Assembly (NCBI RefSeq): GCF_003208435.1
Contig: NZ_QKMF01000013.1
Location: forward strand, 62,001-126,000
Reading direction: 5' to 3'
Length of the DNA stretch: 64,000 nucleotides
Source: Pelagimonas varians
GTDB lineage: Bacteria; Pseudomonadota; Alphaproteobacteria; Rhodobacterales; Rhodobacteraceae
The translations under genes and the position numbers were made by a program. The notes beneath the pieces were generated by a model. That model was not told the origin of the DNA, did no database searches, and saw only the letters and a program-made list of their open reading frames with translations. Of the stretch, positions 18,374-26,641 are shown one piece after another. Position 1 is the stretch's first letter, and the number at the start of each line of letters is the position of its first letter.

Positions 18374-18610
18374 GTGGCCCTAAGTTACAAAGCCAGACGG
18401 CGCTGGGCGCTGTTTATCTTGCTGATAGGCATGCCGATCTACATCGTGGTTGCGGTTACAATCGTGAACCGGGTTGACCTTTCTGCATTACCACGGTTGG
18501 TGCAGTTTTTGGTCTATGTGGTTTTGGGTGTGGCTTGGGTGTTGCCGTTCAAGCCAATCTTTTTGGGTATTGGTCAGGCGGACCCGGATGCTGAGGACCA
18601 AGATCCTTGA
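18374..18610 (+). CDS. DUF2842 family small membrane protein
   Basis: 78 residues from GTG 18374. Two membrane spans (around residues 11-31 and 42-62) separate a basic N-terminus (SYKARRRW) and an acidic C-terminus (GQADPDAEDQDP); the GVAWVLPFKPIFLGIGQ ending of span 2 is typical of DUF2842. Function unknown. The 4-bp gap to purA suggests one transcript ended by the terminator at 18726-18757. Confidence 0.85.
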   Translation: MALSYKARRRWALFILLIGMPIYIVVAVTIVNRVDLSALPRLVQFLVYVVLGVAWVLPFKPIFLGIGQADPDAEDQDP

Positions 18611-18725
18611 TGGAACTCATGCGATTGGGTGTTCTGCACTAGGTTGGTTTGGCGGTGGTTTCTGGAGCGGTGGATCGGCGCTGTTTCCTTCGGAAATGCG
18701 CCCCGCCCACCGTCCCGCTAGATAA

Positions 18726-18757
18726 AAAAAGGCGGCTCCTTGCGGGGCCGCCTTTTT
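18726..18757. terminator. Bidirectional intrinsic terminator
   Basis: Stem AAAAAGGCGGC (18726-18736) and GCCGCCTTTTT (18747-18757), 11 bp perfect, 10-nt loop, with an A-run before and a T-run after. It separates the purA-DUF2842 unit on the plus strand from the large gene ending at 18774 on the minus strand and would serve both. Confidence 0.93.
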
Positions 18758-18773
18758 ATGTGGTGCTGTGGGG

Positions 18774-21032
18774 TTACCCGGCAGCGCGTGAGGGTTTGAA
18801 GCTGATCCGCTCAGACGCGGTAAAGCGGCCGCCGCTGGTCTTTTCAATTTTGCCTTCACGCAGCAGTTGTCCGAAACTACGCAGGCGGTCTTCGCGGCTG
18901 GATTCTTTGGCTTCTGCTTGGCGCACGGTTGTCATCAATTGCGGACGCGAGAATTGCTCAAGCCCTTCAACATAGGACATATAAGCCGCTGCAGCTTCGA
19001 GTAATTCCGGCAGTTCATTCGCGCCGACGCTTTCAGCATAGGCCGCGAAATTTCCATCCACAGACCGAGGAGCAATTGGTGCGGGCGCAGCATTTTCCTG
19101 AGGGCGTACGGACCGCGCCGCAGGCGATGCATCTGAAGCCGTGCGGTTCACCCGACGCGGACGAACCGGCGCTGCGTCGGCGACGTCGGCCACACGTTGC
19201 TCTGCAACCAGCTTCAACGGAGCTGATCGAGCAGGTTCTACGCTTGGGCGTTCCGTACGGGCCGGGCTTGCCTGAGGGCGGCGAGGGCGCACGACATTGG
19301 CGAGATCTTCGCGGTAGGGTTCAATCTCTTCTTCTTCAACCGGTTTGCGGCCCAAAAGGCGATCGGCCTTGGTTGCCGCGACAGCTGCACGCAGGTGTGC
19401 AATGGCGCTCCGGCGGCGGTTGCCTTCTGGTTCTTCCAATTCGGTATTGGTCTGGTCAAGAATGCGAGACGTATCATTGTCTTCGACGCTTTGCTCGGTC
19501 AGCATGGCACGGGCAGGACTGGCCATTTTGATCGCTTTGCGCGCTCCATCTATGGCCGCTGCAAGGTTTGCGTCGTCCTGACTGTCGTCTTTGGAGGTCC
19601 AATCTTGATCTGATGCTGCAACCGGGTTGTCGAGACGCAGTGGTGCCGGGCTGATGTCGGACAGATCGTCTTCTTGGTCCTCGTCCCAATCCCAGTCATC
19701 ATCATCGTTGGCGACTGTCGATGCCGGAGTAGCGGCTTCAACGTCGTCATCCCAATTGTCCATTTCGCCCGCCAGCTCGGCTTTGACCGCAGCCAGTTCA
19801 CGGGCCAGCTCTTCTTCTTCTTCAAGGCTTAGGCTGCTTGTTGCGGCCAATGGCGCAACCGGCGTGTCAGAGGGGGCTTCTTCCGCAACTTCTTCGAGTT
19901 GCCCCGCTGCAATGGCTTTGTCAAAATCGCTGCGTTTTACCTTAATGACCCGGGCTTTGACGGGAACTGCAACAGGGGCTTCGGGTTCGTCGGCCTCGTC
20001 GTAAAACTGACCGTCGTCGTCTTCGTCGTCAAAAACTGTCTCTGACAGATCCGCTGGGGCAGCTTCAGTGTTGTCCTCGCCAGTGTCGTCTTCGTCTGCA
20101 TCCCATGCTGCAAAGGCACCTTCTTTTGCAGTTTCGATTTCATCGACCTGATCAAGTGCCGAAGCCAAATCAAAGTCTTCGCCGTTTTCATCAAAGGCGG
20201 CTTCAAGAACCTTGTCGACATCCGAAAGCGTGTCTTCTTGTCCGGTGCCTTGATCGGCTTGCATCAAACCGGCAATCGTGTCGGCAAACAGATTGTCGTC
20301 TTCGCTCGTCTCTGACAACGGGTCTTCCAACCCGGCTTCATCCTCTGTGGGGATGTCTTTGTGCAAGGCTTCCAAGACGTTACTGTCAAAATCGGCGTCG
20401 GCTTTTTCAGACGTGTTGTCATCGGTTGCTGTCTCAGAGACAACGGCGCGGATACGGTCCAGTTTGGCAGCAACACTTGCGGCACCGGCGGGACGCGGAG
20501 CAGGCGCGTCCCGAACCGGCTCGGCCATCAAGGCCGTTTGATCTGCATCCTCAACAAGCAGCGCGTCAAGGTCGAGATCTTCCGTCTGGGGTGTTTCTAT
20601 GGCCAAATCGCCATCAGCCAAATAATCCTGGGCCTGAGCATCGTCAGGGATTTCCGGCGCATAGGCCGTCGCATCAATGGTATCATCGTCAGGAAGGGCA
20701 AAGTGTTCTTTGGGCTCCGCTTTCGCACGAGTCGGACCGGCAGCAAGGGCTGCGGCCAGGGCACCTGACGATGCTGCTACTCCGGCGCCTGCGCCGGGCA
20801 AGTCCAGTCGAACTTGTCCGCCGTCCGGAATCGTTACCTGCTCTCGCATCAGCTCACTTGCCAATTCGGGGTCAAATTGCGGAGGTTCCGCACCAAAAAA
20901 TCTGTCTTCGCCCACTACGGAGCGAAAAAAATGTGTCGTATCCTTCATCACCGCCAAGGGATCTTCGAACCCTTCTGCCGTGCATGAAAAAGTGCCATAA
21001 GACACTGTAAGTATCTTGCTCGAACTCACCAT
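18774..21032 (-). CDS. Large acidic conserved protein of unknown function
   Basis: 752 residues. The N-terminus (residues 1-75, ILTVSYGTFSCTAEGFEDP ... HFFRSVVGEDRFFGAEPP) and the C-terminal 100 residues (ELLEAAAAYMSYVEGLEQFSRP ... RSFGQLLREGKIEKTSGGRF) look folded and conserved; between them lie about 550 residues of low-complexity, strongly acidic sequence (runs of D and E) with an A/P/R-rich patch near 600-650. The C-terminal part reads like a winged-helix-type helix bundle. Homologues in Rhodobacteraceae are sometimes labelled 'chemotaxis protein CheA', but no histidine kinase, HPt or CheW domain is visible, so I do not accept that. No signal peptide; probably cytoplasmic and largely disordered. 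Confidence 0.85.
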   Translation of the reverse strand: MVSSSKILTVSYGTFSCTAEGFEDPLAVMKDTTHFFRSVVGEDRFFGAEPPQFDPELASELMREQVTIPDGGQVRLDLPGAGAGVAASSGALAAALAAGPTRAKAEPKEHFALPDDDTIDATAYAPEIPDDAQAQDYLADGDLAIETPQTEDLDLDALLVEDADQTALMAEPVRDAPAPRPAGAASVAAKLDRIRAVVSETATDDNTSEKADADFDSNVLEALHKDIPTEDEAGLEDPLSETSEDDNLFADTIAGLMQADQGTGQEDTLSDVDKVLEAAFDENGEDFDLASALDQVDEIETAKEGAFAAWDADEDDTGEDNTEAAPADLSETVFDDEDDDGQFYDEADEPEAPVAVPVKARVIKVKRSDFDKAIAAGQLEEVAEEAPSDTPVAPLAATSSLSLEEEEELARELAAVKAELAGEMDNWDDDVEAATPASTVANDDDDWDWDEDQEDDLSDISPAPLRLDNPVAASDQDWTSKDDSQDDANLAAAIDGARKAIKMASPARAMLTEQSVEDNDTSRILDQTNTELEEPEGNRRRSAIAHLRAAVAATKADRLLGRKPVEEEEIEPYREDLANVVRPRRPQASPARTERPSVEPARSAPLKLVAEQRVADVADAAPVRPRRVNRTASDASPAARSVRPQENAAPAPIAPRSVDGNFAAYAESVGANELPELLEAAAAYMSYVEGLEQFSRPQLMTTVRQAEAKESSREDRLRSFGQLLREGKIEKTSGGRFTASERISFKPSRAAG

Positions 21033-21170
21033 GTGCTGCTCACTTTCATTCGTACTGCAACAATGTGTTTACCATGTAGACCGCGTCGAAAGCTGATCGA
21101 ATCTGTGATCATCAGCGTATCATTTCGTGGCTAGATTGTGATCTGTTTCCCAAAAGGCCATTAATCCGAC

Positions 21171-21860
21171 ATGAATTCTAAAATTGTTCACTCTTTGAGC
21201 CCTGTTTTGTTGGTCGGTGGCGGGGACTGCCCGAAAGGGGCGTTAACCAATGCATTGACACTGCCACATTTGGTTGTGGCAGCTGATGGCGGCGCTGCGC
21301 GGGTGCTGGGCCTTGGACGGATGCCCGATTCGGTGATTGGCGATATGGATTCGCTTGATCCGGCCTTGCAGGCGCAATTGGCCCCGGGTGTGCTGCATCA
21401 CATATCTGAGCAGAACAGCACCGATTTTGACAAATGTCTTCGAAACATCGATGCGCCCTTGATCTTGGCGCACGGGTTCCTTGGGGCACGGGTAGATCAT
21501 CAGCTGGCGGCTTTTACGGTTTTGGTGCGCAGGCCCGAGCAGCGTTGTATTCTTGTAGGCGCGCATGACATCGTTATGATTGCTCCGCCGCGGCTTGCGC
21601 TGAGCTTGCCCACTGGAACGCGGTTTTCCTTGTTTCCAATGGGGCCGGTGTCAGGACAATCACAGGGGTTGCGCTGGCCGATCGATGGGATCGGGTTTGA
21701 ACCAAATGGCCGTATCGGCACTTCGAACGAAGTGTCGGGGCCGGTGGAGCTGACATTTGACACGCCGCAGATGTTGCTCATTCTGCCGCCCGAATGCCTC
21801 GAGCCGCTCCTGGACGGGCTTACGACGACTGGCGCAACGTGGCCCGCTCGCGGAGTATAA
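21171..21860 (+). CDS. thiN: Thiamine diphosphokinase
   Basis: 229 residues. The family landmarks are VLLVGGGDCPKGAL, HLVVAADGGAARVLGLG, the GDMDSLDP metal/pyrophosphate motif and NSTDFDKCL, followed by ILAHGFLGARVDHQLAAF. The enzyme transfers pyrophosphate from ATP to thiamine to make the cofactor thiamine diphosphate. It is divergent from the acidic-protein gene and its last 41 bp overlap, tail to tail, the EamA gene. No thiamine riboswitch was recognised upstream. Confidence 0.92.
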   Translation: MNSKIVHSLSPVLLVGGGDCPKGALTNALTLPHLVVAADGGAARVLGLGRMPDSVIGDMDSLDPALQAQLAPGVLHHISEQNSTDFDKCLRNIDAPLILAHGFLGARVDHQLAAFTVLVRRPEQRCILVGAHDIVMIAPPRLALSLPTGTRFSLFPMGPVSGQSQGLRWPIDGIGFEPNGRIGTSNEVSGPVELTFDTPQMLLILPPECLEPLLDGLTTTGATWPARGV

Positions 21861-22722
21861 TGTAAAAGCCCGATGCCATGGTAATGGCGATCCCAACGCT
21901 GGCCAGCGTGCCAGGCAAATCGCCAAAAATCATCCAGCCGACAAAAGTGGCCGCCGGAATTTCCAGATACTGCATCGGTGCCAAGGTTGCGGCAGGCGCA
22001 TAGCGCAGGGACCATGTCATCAGCAGATGGCCGAATGTGCCGACAAATCCCATAGCCACCACCAATAGCCAGATATCAGCCTCGGGCATGACCCAAGTCA
22101 GCATCGGTAAATCCAATGGCATCAAATGGAGCGGGATCAAGACCAGCAGCGCCAGAGGTGCCGATAGCGCCTGCATCCCGACCGGATCGGTTGCACCCGA
22201 GATTTTGCGCGTGATCAGCATGAAAGCGGCAAAGGCCAAGGCAACCCCAAGCGGAAGAAGGGCCGGCCACCCGACATCACTAAACGCAGGTTGTACCACC
22301 AACAAAGTGCCGACAAAGCCGACGCCGCAGGCAATCAGGCGTCTGGCACCCACTTCTTCGCCCAAGAACCAATGGCCCAATAGCAACATGATAAAGGGCA
22401 TAACAAAGGCGATTGCGACCGCATCGGCCAGCGGCAAATACATCAGTGATGAATACATCAACCCGATCCCAAGCACTTGCAACATTGTGCGCGCAAAGAT
22501 CCAGCCAAGGGTTGCGCCGCTGGCCCGCCAGTGCCGCCGGGTTGCGATTGTCAGCGGAATCAAGATCAGGCCTTGGAAGATAAAACGCAGGGTGACCAAC
22601 TGCCCGACAGACAGATGTGGGCCCAACAGCTTGGCCAAGGCGTCGCTGTAGGGGATGAGGACACAAAAGCCGAGCATCAAACTGATGCCAAGCAAAGGGC
22701 GATCATTGTGGGAAGTGGTCAT
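21820..22722 (-). CDS. EamA/DMT family transporter
   Basis: 300 residues with ten predicted membrane spans in two five-span EamA repeats (about residues 10-140 and 150-290). The repeat end PLADAVAIAFVMPFIMLLLG and its counterpart APAATLAPMQYLEIPAATFVGW are typical. These carriers export metabolites or amino acids; the substrate is not predictable. Its 3' end overlaps thiN on the opposite strand. Confidence 0.88.
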   Translation of the reverse strand: MTTSHNDRPLLGISLMLGFCVLIPYSDALAKLLGPHLSVGQLVTLRFIFQGLILIPLTIATRRHWRASGATLGWIFARTMLQVLGIGLMYSSLMYLPLADAVAIAFVMPFIMLLLGHWFLGEEVGARRLIACGVGFVGTLLVVQPAFSDVGWPALLPLGVALAFAAFMLITRKISGATDPVGMQALSAPLALLVLIPLHLMPLDLPMLTWVMPEADIWLLVVAMGFVGTFGHLLMTWSLRYAPAATLAPMQYLEIPAATFVGWMIFGDLPGTLASVGIAITMASGFYIILRERATLRQSS

Positions 22723-22769
22723 GCGTGCACGCTAGGCGCGGCGGATGCGGTCTGCAAGGCGTAAGGCGG

Positions 22770-23699
22770 CTAGGGCAGCAGCATCAACCAGACAGCGACC
22801 GATAGAACCGACAGCGCAGTTGCCAATAGGACCGATGACGCGGCGACTCTCATGGCGCGGCCATACATATTGGCAAAGACATAGGCGTTGATGCCTGGCC
22901 CCATAGCGGCCGTCAAAACCGCAGATCGGAAGGCCGGTGTCGAAAGCTGTGTTGCTGATCCCATCATCCAGACAATAGCCGGATGCAGCAGCAGGGAAAT
23001 AACAACGATAAATGCGATCACACGGCCATCACCTTGGGGGCGGTACCGAAACAGAACGCCCCCCATCCCGAACAAAGCAGTGGGCAGAGCGGCGCGCACC
23101 ATCATGTCCAGCGCATCGGTGACCGTGCTCGGTACATATATATTGCTCAGGTTGGCAAAGGCTCCGAGCATAATGCCAATCACCAATGCATTGCGAAACA
23201 TGGCGCGGATGATTTTGCCGGGGACATGGCGCGCGGGGGTGCCGCGTGCGCGGGCCAGCTCCATTGCGGTGATGCCCAGGCCGTAGCAAAAGGGGGAATG
23301 CATGGCGACAATGACATAATTCGCCTGCAAGGCATCAACCCCATAGGCGCGTTCGGTTATAGGCAATCCGGTCAGGACCGAGTTGGTAAACAGCCCGCAA
23401 AATCCAATTGCCACTGCGTCTTCCCAATCGCGATTGAAAATATAGCGCGCGCCCATAAGGCCTACGGCAAAACACGTAGCGGACCCTGTGTAGAAACTGA
23501 ACAAGACATTGGGATCAAAGTCAGGGCCGGGGTCTAGCGTCCAAATGGCGCGAAACAAAAGGCATGGAATGGCAAAGTGTTGGGTAAAGGACATCAGCCC
23601 GTCAACAGAGGCATCAGAAAACCAGCCCATGTAGACCGCACCGTAGCCCGCTCCGATTACAAGGAAGACCGGTAAAATGACGTCAATCAGCGCCTGCAT
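22770..23699 (-). CDS. AEC (auxin efflux carrier) family transporter
   Basis: 309 residues with about ten membrane spans. The N-terminal DVILPVFLVIGAGYGAVYMGW, the FAIPCLLFRAI segment and NSVLTGLPITERAYG are typical of AEC permeases, which carry small dicarboxylates or similar anions. It follows the EamA gene's start by 48 bp, in the same direction, so the two could be co-transcribed. Substrate unknown. Confidence 0.88.
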   Translation of the reverse strand: MQALIDVILPVFLVIGAGYGAVYMGWFSDASVDGLMSFTQHFAIPCLLFRAIWTLDPGPDFDPNVLFSFYTGSATCFAVGLMGARYIFNRDWEDAVAIGFCGLFTNSVLTGLPITERAYGVDALQANYVIVAMHSPFCYGLGITAMELARARGTPARHVPGKIIRAMFRNALVIGIMLGAFANLSNIYVPSTVTDALDMMVRAALPTALFGMGGVLFRYRPQGDGRVIAFIVVISLLLHPAIVWMMGSATQLSTPAFRSAVLTAAMGPGINAYVFANMYGRAMRVAASSVLLATALSVLSVAVWLMLLP

Positions 23700-23737
23700 G
23701 GTAATGTCGTCCCGTAAAAGTCAAAGCGCTGCAGAAA

Positions 23738-24538
23738 TTACAGCGCGTAGCGGATAACCATGCCGTCATAGGCAGGTGTTATGTGATCGGCGGTCTCGGC
23801 CTCGATTTCGGCATAATCCAGATCAATGTGCATATTGGTCAATATGGCGCGGCGGGGTTTCATCCGGTCAATCCATTCCAACGCCAGATCAAGATGGGCG
23901 TGGGTTGGATGCGGCGCGCGGCGCAGTGCATCCAATATCCAGCAATCCAGATTTTCCAGATGTGGCCAAACCTCATCCGGGATCGTGGCAACATCGGGCA
24001 AATAAGCCAGATCGCCGATGCGAAAGCCGAGCGCATCGATTGCGCCATGATTGACTTCGAACGGGGTCAAAGAGATGTCGCCGCCAGCGCCTGAAATCGT
24101 CACTGGCCCGTCAATTGTGTGCAAGTTCAGGATCGGCGGGTAGGGGGATCCTTCGGGCTGGACAAAGACATAGCCAAAACGGGAAATCAGATCGTTTTGC
24201 GTGGGACCGTCTGCCCAAACACTCAGCCGTTCGCGGGTGTTGAAAACGATCTGGCGCAAATCATCAATGCCATGCACGTGGTCGGCATGTGAATGCGTCC
24301 AGATCACAGCATCCAGATTGCCGACGCCGGCATCCAAAAGCTGGCTGCGCATATCCGGCGTGGTGTCGATCAGCACCGTGGTTGTACCGTCTTGTGTCTC
24401 GCGCTCGATCAATAGGGAGCAACGGCGGCGGCGGTTCTTGGGATTGGCGGGATCACAGGCCCCCCAATGCCCGCCAAGACGCGGAACCCCGCCCGAACTA
24501 CCGCAGCCCAAAATGGTAAAGCGCAGCTCGCCGCTCAT
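23738..24538 (-). CDS. MBL-fold metallo-hydrolase (PhnP-like branch)
   Basis: 266 residues: TILGCGSSGGVPRLG at the N-terminus, the dinuclear metal motif THSHADHVHGIDDLR, and the later metal ligands at FEVNHGAID and in ILTNMHIDLDYAEIE. The long CSLLIERET segment and the architecture resemble PhnP-type cyclic phosphodiesterases, though the operon has no phosphonate genes. The ATG overlaps the TatD stop by four bases, a pairing common in alphaproteobacteria; a role in RNA or nucleotide processing is possible but not shown. Confidence 0.88.
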   Translation of the reverse strand: MSGELRFTILGCGSSGGVPRLGGHWGACDPANPKNRRRRCSLLIERETQDGTTTVLIDTTPDMRSQLLDAGVGNLDAVIWTHSHADHVHGIDDLRQIVFNTRERLSVWADGPTQNDLISRFGYVFVQPEGSPYPPILNLHTIDGPVTISGAGGDISLTPFEVNHGAIDALGFRIGDLAYLPDVATIPDEVWPHLENLDCWILDALRRAPHPTHAHLDLALEWIDRMKPRRAILTNMHIDLDYAEIEAETADHITPAYDGMVIRYAL

Positions 24539-25329
24539 GCCGGGGCCTGCACAGCTTTTGAAAACAGCCGGTCGAAATTGGCTTCGGTGGCTTTGGCGAA
24601 TTCCTCGTAGCGCAGTCCAAAGACATCCGCCCCGATTTTAGCCGTGTTCACCACATAAGACGGTTCATTGCGTTTGCCGCGAAAGGGGGGCGGGGCCAAA
24701 TAGGGGCTGTCTGTTTCCACCAAAATGCGGTCCAGCGGCGCGGTGGCAAAGATATCCCGCAACTCCTGACTTTTTGGAAAGGCAGCAATGCCCGACATAG
24801 ATAGGTAGAACCCAAGATCCAATGCGGCGCGGCCAAGTTCAGCCGAGCTGGAAAAGCAGTGCATAACACATGTATAGGGCTTGGCTTTGTGCATCTCGCT
24901 TAAAATGCGTGCCATATCGTCGTCGGCAGCACGGGCGTGAATGATCAGCGGAAGGCCGGTTTCTTGGGCTGCTTCGATGTGAACGCGCAGGCTGTCCCGC
25001 TGAATTTGACCGCTTTCGGCGGTGTAGTGATAATCCAGACCGGTTTCGCCAATCCCTACAAATTTTGGGTGCTGGGCCATGGCCACCAGTTCATCCACCG
25101 TGGCCAGCGGCTCTTCGGCGGCGCTCATCGGATGGGTGCCTGCGGCATAGAAAACCGGTGCGTGTGCTTCGGCGATGGCGCGAACCTGCGGTTCATTGCG
25201 CAAACGTGTGCAAATCGTGACCATCCGTGTCACGCCCGCCTCAACCGCGCGGGTTATGATCTCGCTCCGCTCCTCGTCGAAATCCGGAAAATCTAGGTGG
25301 CAGTGGCTGTCAGTGATGGTGATGGTCAT
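24535..25329 (-). CDS. TatD family metal-dependent hydrolase (deoxyribonuclease type)
   Basis: 264 residues starting at ATG 25329 with AAGGAG eight bases upstream; the in-frame extension to 25404 is rejected for that reason. Metal ligands are visible in DSHCHLDF, GETGLDYHY, IIHARAADD, YTCVMHCFSSSAE and LVETDSPYLAP. The TatD family has 3'-5' exonuclease activity in vitro and may act in DNA repair or quality control. Coupled to the MBL hydrolase gene. Confidence 0.93.
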   Translation of the reverse strand: MTITITDSHCHLDFPDFDEERSEIITRAVEAGVTRMVTICTRLRNEPQVRAIAEAHAPVFYAAGTHPMSAAEEPLATVDELVAMAQHPKFVGIGETGLDYHYTAESGQIQRDSLRVHIEAAQETGLPLIIHARAADDDMARILSEMHKAKPYTCVMHCFSSSAELGRAALDLGFYLSMSGIAAFPKSQELRDIFATAPLDRILVETDSPYLAPPPFRGKRNEPSYVVNTAKIGADVFGLRYEEFAKATEANFDRLFSKAVQAPA

Positions 25330-25522
25330 GGGAACTCCTTGTTCGGAGGTATCGGGGAAGCTGCGCGCAGGGTCAAGACGGGGTGGGGCGCAGGGCTGCC
25401 GCAATGGACTGTTTCCTGCAAAAACACCGGAGCGACCAACAAAAAATAGCGCATTTCGTATCAGCGTGGCGGTAGTGTGAAAATTGCGATAACACTCGGA
25501 TGCAACAAGAAAGCAGGCTGAA

Positions 25523-26641
25523 ATGACACAACCTCCTATCGTGCATGAACCTCAAAGGCGTCGGTTGATGACGCCCAGTGTTGTGGGGGGATCGCTGTTT
25601 GTTTTCCTGCTTGTCGCGAGCCTTTATTTTGCGCGTGGGATCTTGATGCCAATTGTCGTTGCCATCCTGTTTTCCGTGCTGTTGGCGCGGGCGGCGGATT
25701 GGTTGGGCACTTTGCCGATCACTGGCCGGTTTCCGCGCGGGTTGCGCCGGGCTTTGGTCTTGGCGCTTCTGGCCGCAGCCTGTCTGGTGTTGGGGCTGTA
25801 TCTGGCGGGTATGTTTGACCGCATAGTGCAGGTTTTGCCAACCTATGAAAAGAACCTCGAAGCGTTGGTGACACAGGTCGCGGGGCAGTTTGGTCTGGCA
25901 GAATACCCCGTCTGGCCGAATGTTTGGGCAAAGATCAGCGATTCTCTGGATCTGCAAAGTGTGATGCTCAAAACGTTCAGTTCCGTCGGTAGCGTTGGCG
26001 GCACGCTGTTTCTCATTTCGATGTATTCGGCGTTTCTTTTGTCGGAATTTGAAACCTTTCCCCGCAAGATCGCACGGGCTTTTAAGGGGTCTGAACAATC
26101 GCTGCGCGCGGTTGAGATTATTTCAACGATCAACGGCCGCATCGCCGACTATTTGTTGGTCAAAACGCTGATCAATATCATTCTGGCTGTGATTTCTTAC
26201 GGTGTTCTACGCTTGTTCAATATTGATTTTGCGCTGTTCTGGGCGGTGCTGATCGGTGTGCTGAACTACATCCCCTACCTTGGATCTTGGATTGCGGTTT
26301 TGTTTCCGGTGCTGATCAGCCTCGGCCAGTTGGGTGCGTTCAGTGTAACATTGCTGTTGGCGGCCTCGATGACGGCTGTGCAGGTTGCAATCGGCAACTT
26401 TATGGAACCGTGGCTGGTTGGGCGGCGGGTCAATATCTCGCCGTTTGTGGTTTTGGTCTCTCTCGTGGCCTGGACGTCGCTTTGGGGATTGGTCGGGGCG
26501 ATTTTAGCCGTCCCTTTGACATCGGCGATTGCGATTATCTGCGCAGCATTTCCGGGGACTTTTCCGATCGCGGTCTTCCTGTCCGGTGATATTGACATCC
26601 CCAATATTCAGGCCGAGCCCCTGAAGGAGGTTAGCGAGTGA
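25523..26641 (+). CDS. AI-2E family transporter
   Basis: 372 residues with seven or eight membrane spans: MTPSVVGGSLFVFLLVASLYFARGILMPIVVAILFSVLL at the start, a soluble central portion (about residues 100-170) and FWAVLIGVLNYIPYLGSW plus the ending GPLGLVGAILAVPLT-like VGAILAVPLTSAIAI. Members transport varied small molecules; the name comes from autoinducer-2 export in E. coli and is not evidence of quorum sensing here. It overlaps the next gene at GTGA. Confidence 0.88.
   Translation: MTQPPIVHEPQRRRLMTPSVVGGSLFVFLLVASLYFARGILMPIVVAILFSVLLARAADWLGTLPITGRFPRGLRRALVLALLAAACLVLGLYLAGMFDRIVQVLPTYEKNLEALVTQVAGQFGLAEYPVWPNVWAKISDSLDLQSVMLKTFSSVGSVGGTLFLISMYSAFLLSEFETFPRKIARAFKGSEQSLRAVEIISTINGRIADYLLVKTLINIILAVISYGVLRLFNIDFALFWAVLIGVLNYIPYLGSWIAVLFPVLISLGQLGAFSVTLLLAASMTAVQVAIGNFMEPWLVGRRVNISPFVVLVSLVAWTSLWGLVGAILAVPLTSAIAIICAAFPGTFPIAVFLSGDIDIPNIQAEPLKEVSE

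Noticed and set aside
20105-21010. Plus-strand 301-codon open frame opposite the large acidic protein
   Set aside because: Antisense shadow: Leu/Arg/Pro-rich translation arises from the acidic codons on the other strand.
18774-21032. Label 'chemotaxis protein CheA' used for homologues
   Set aside because: No HPt, dimerisation, histidine kinase or CheW domain visible.
21033-21170. Thiamine (TPP) riboswitch before thiN
   Set aside because: No CUGAGA-type TPP motif or conserved stem found in the 138-bp divergent region.
25523-26641. Quorum sensing by AI-2 suggested by the AI-2E family name
   Set aside because: Family name is historical; no luxS or sensor in the window.
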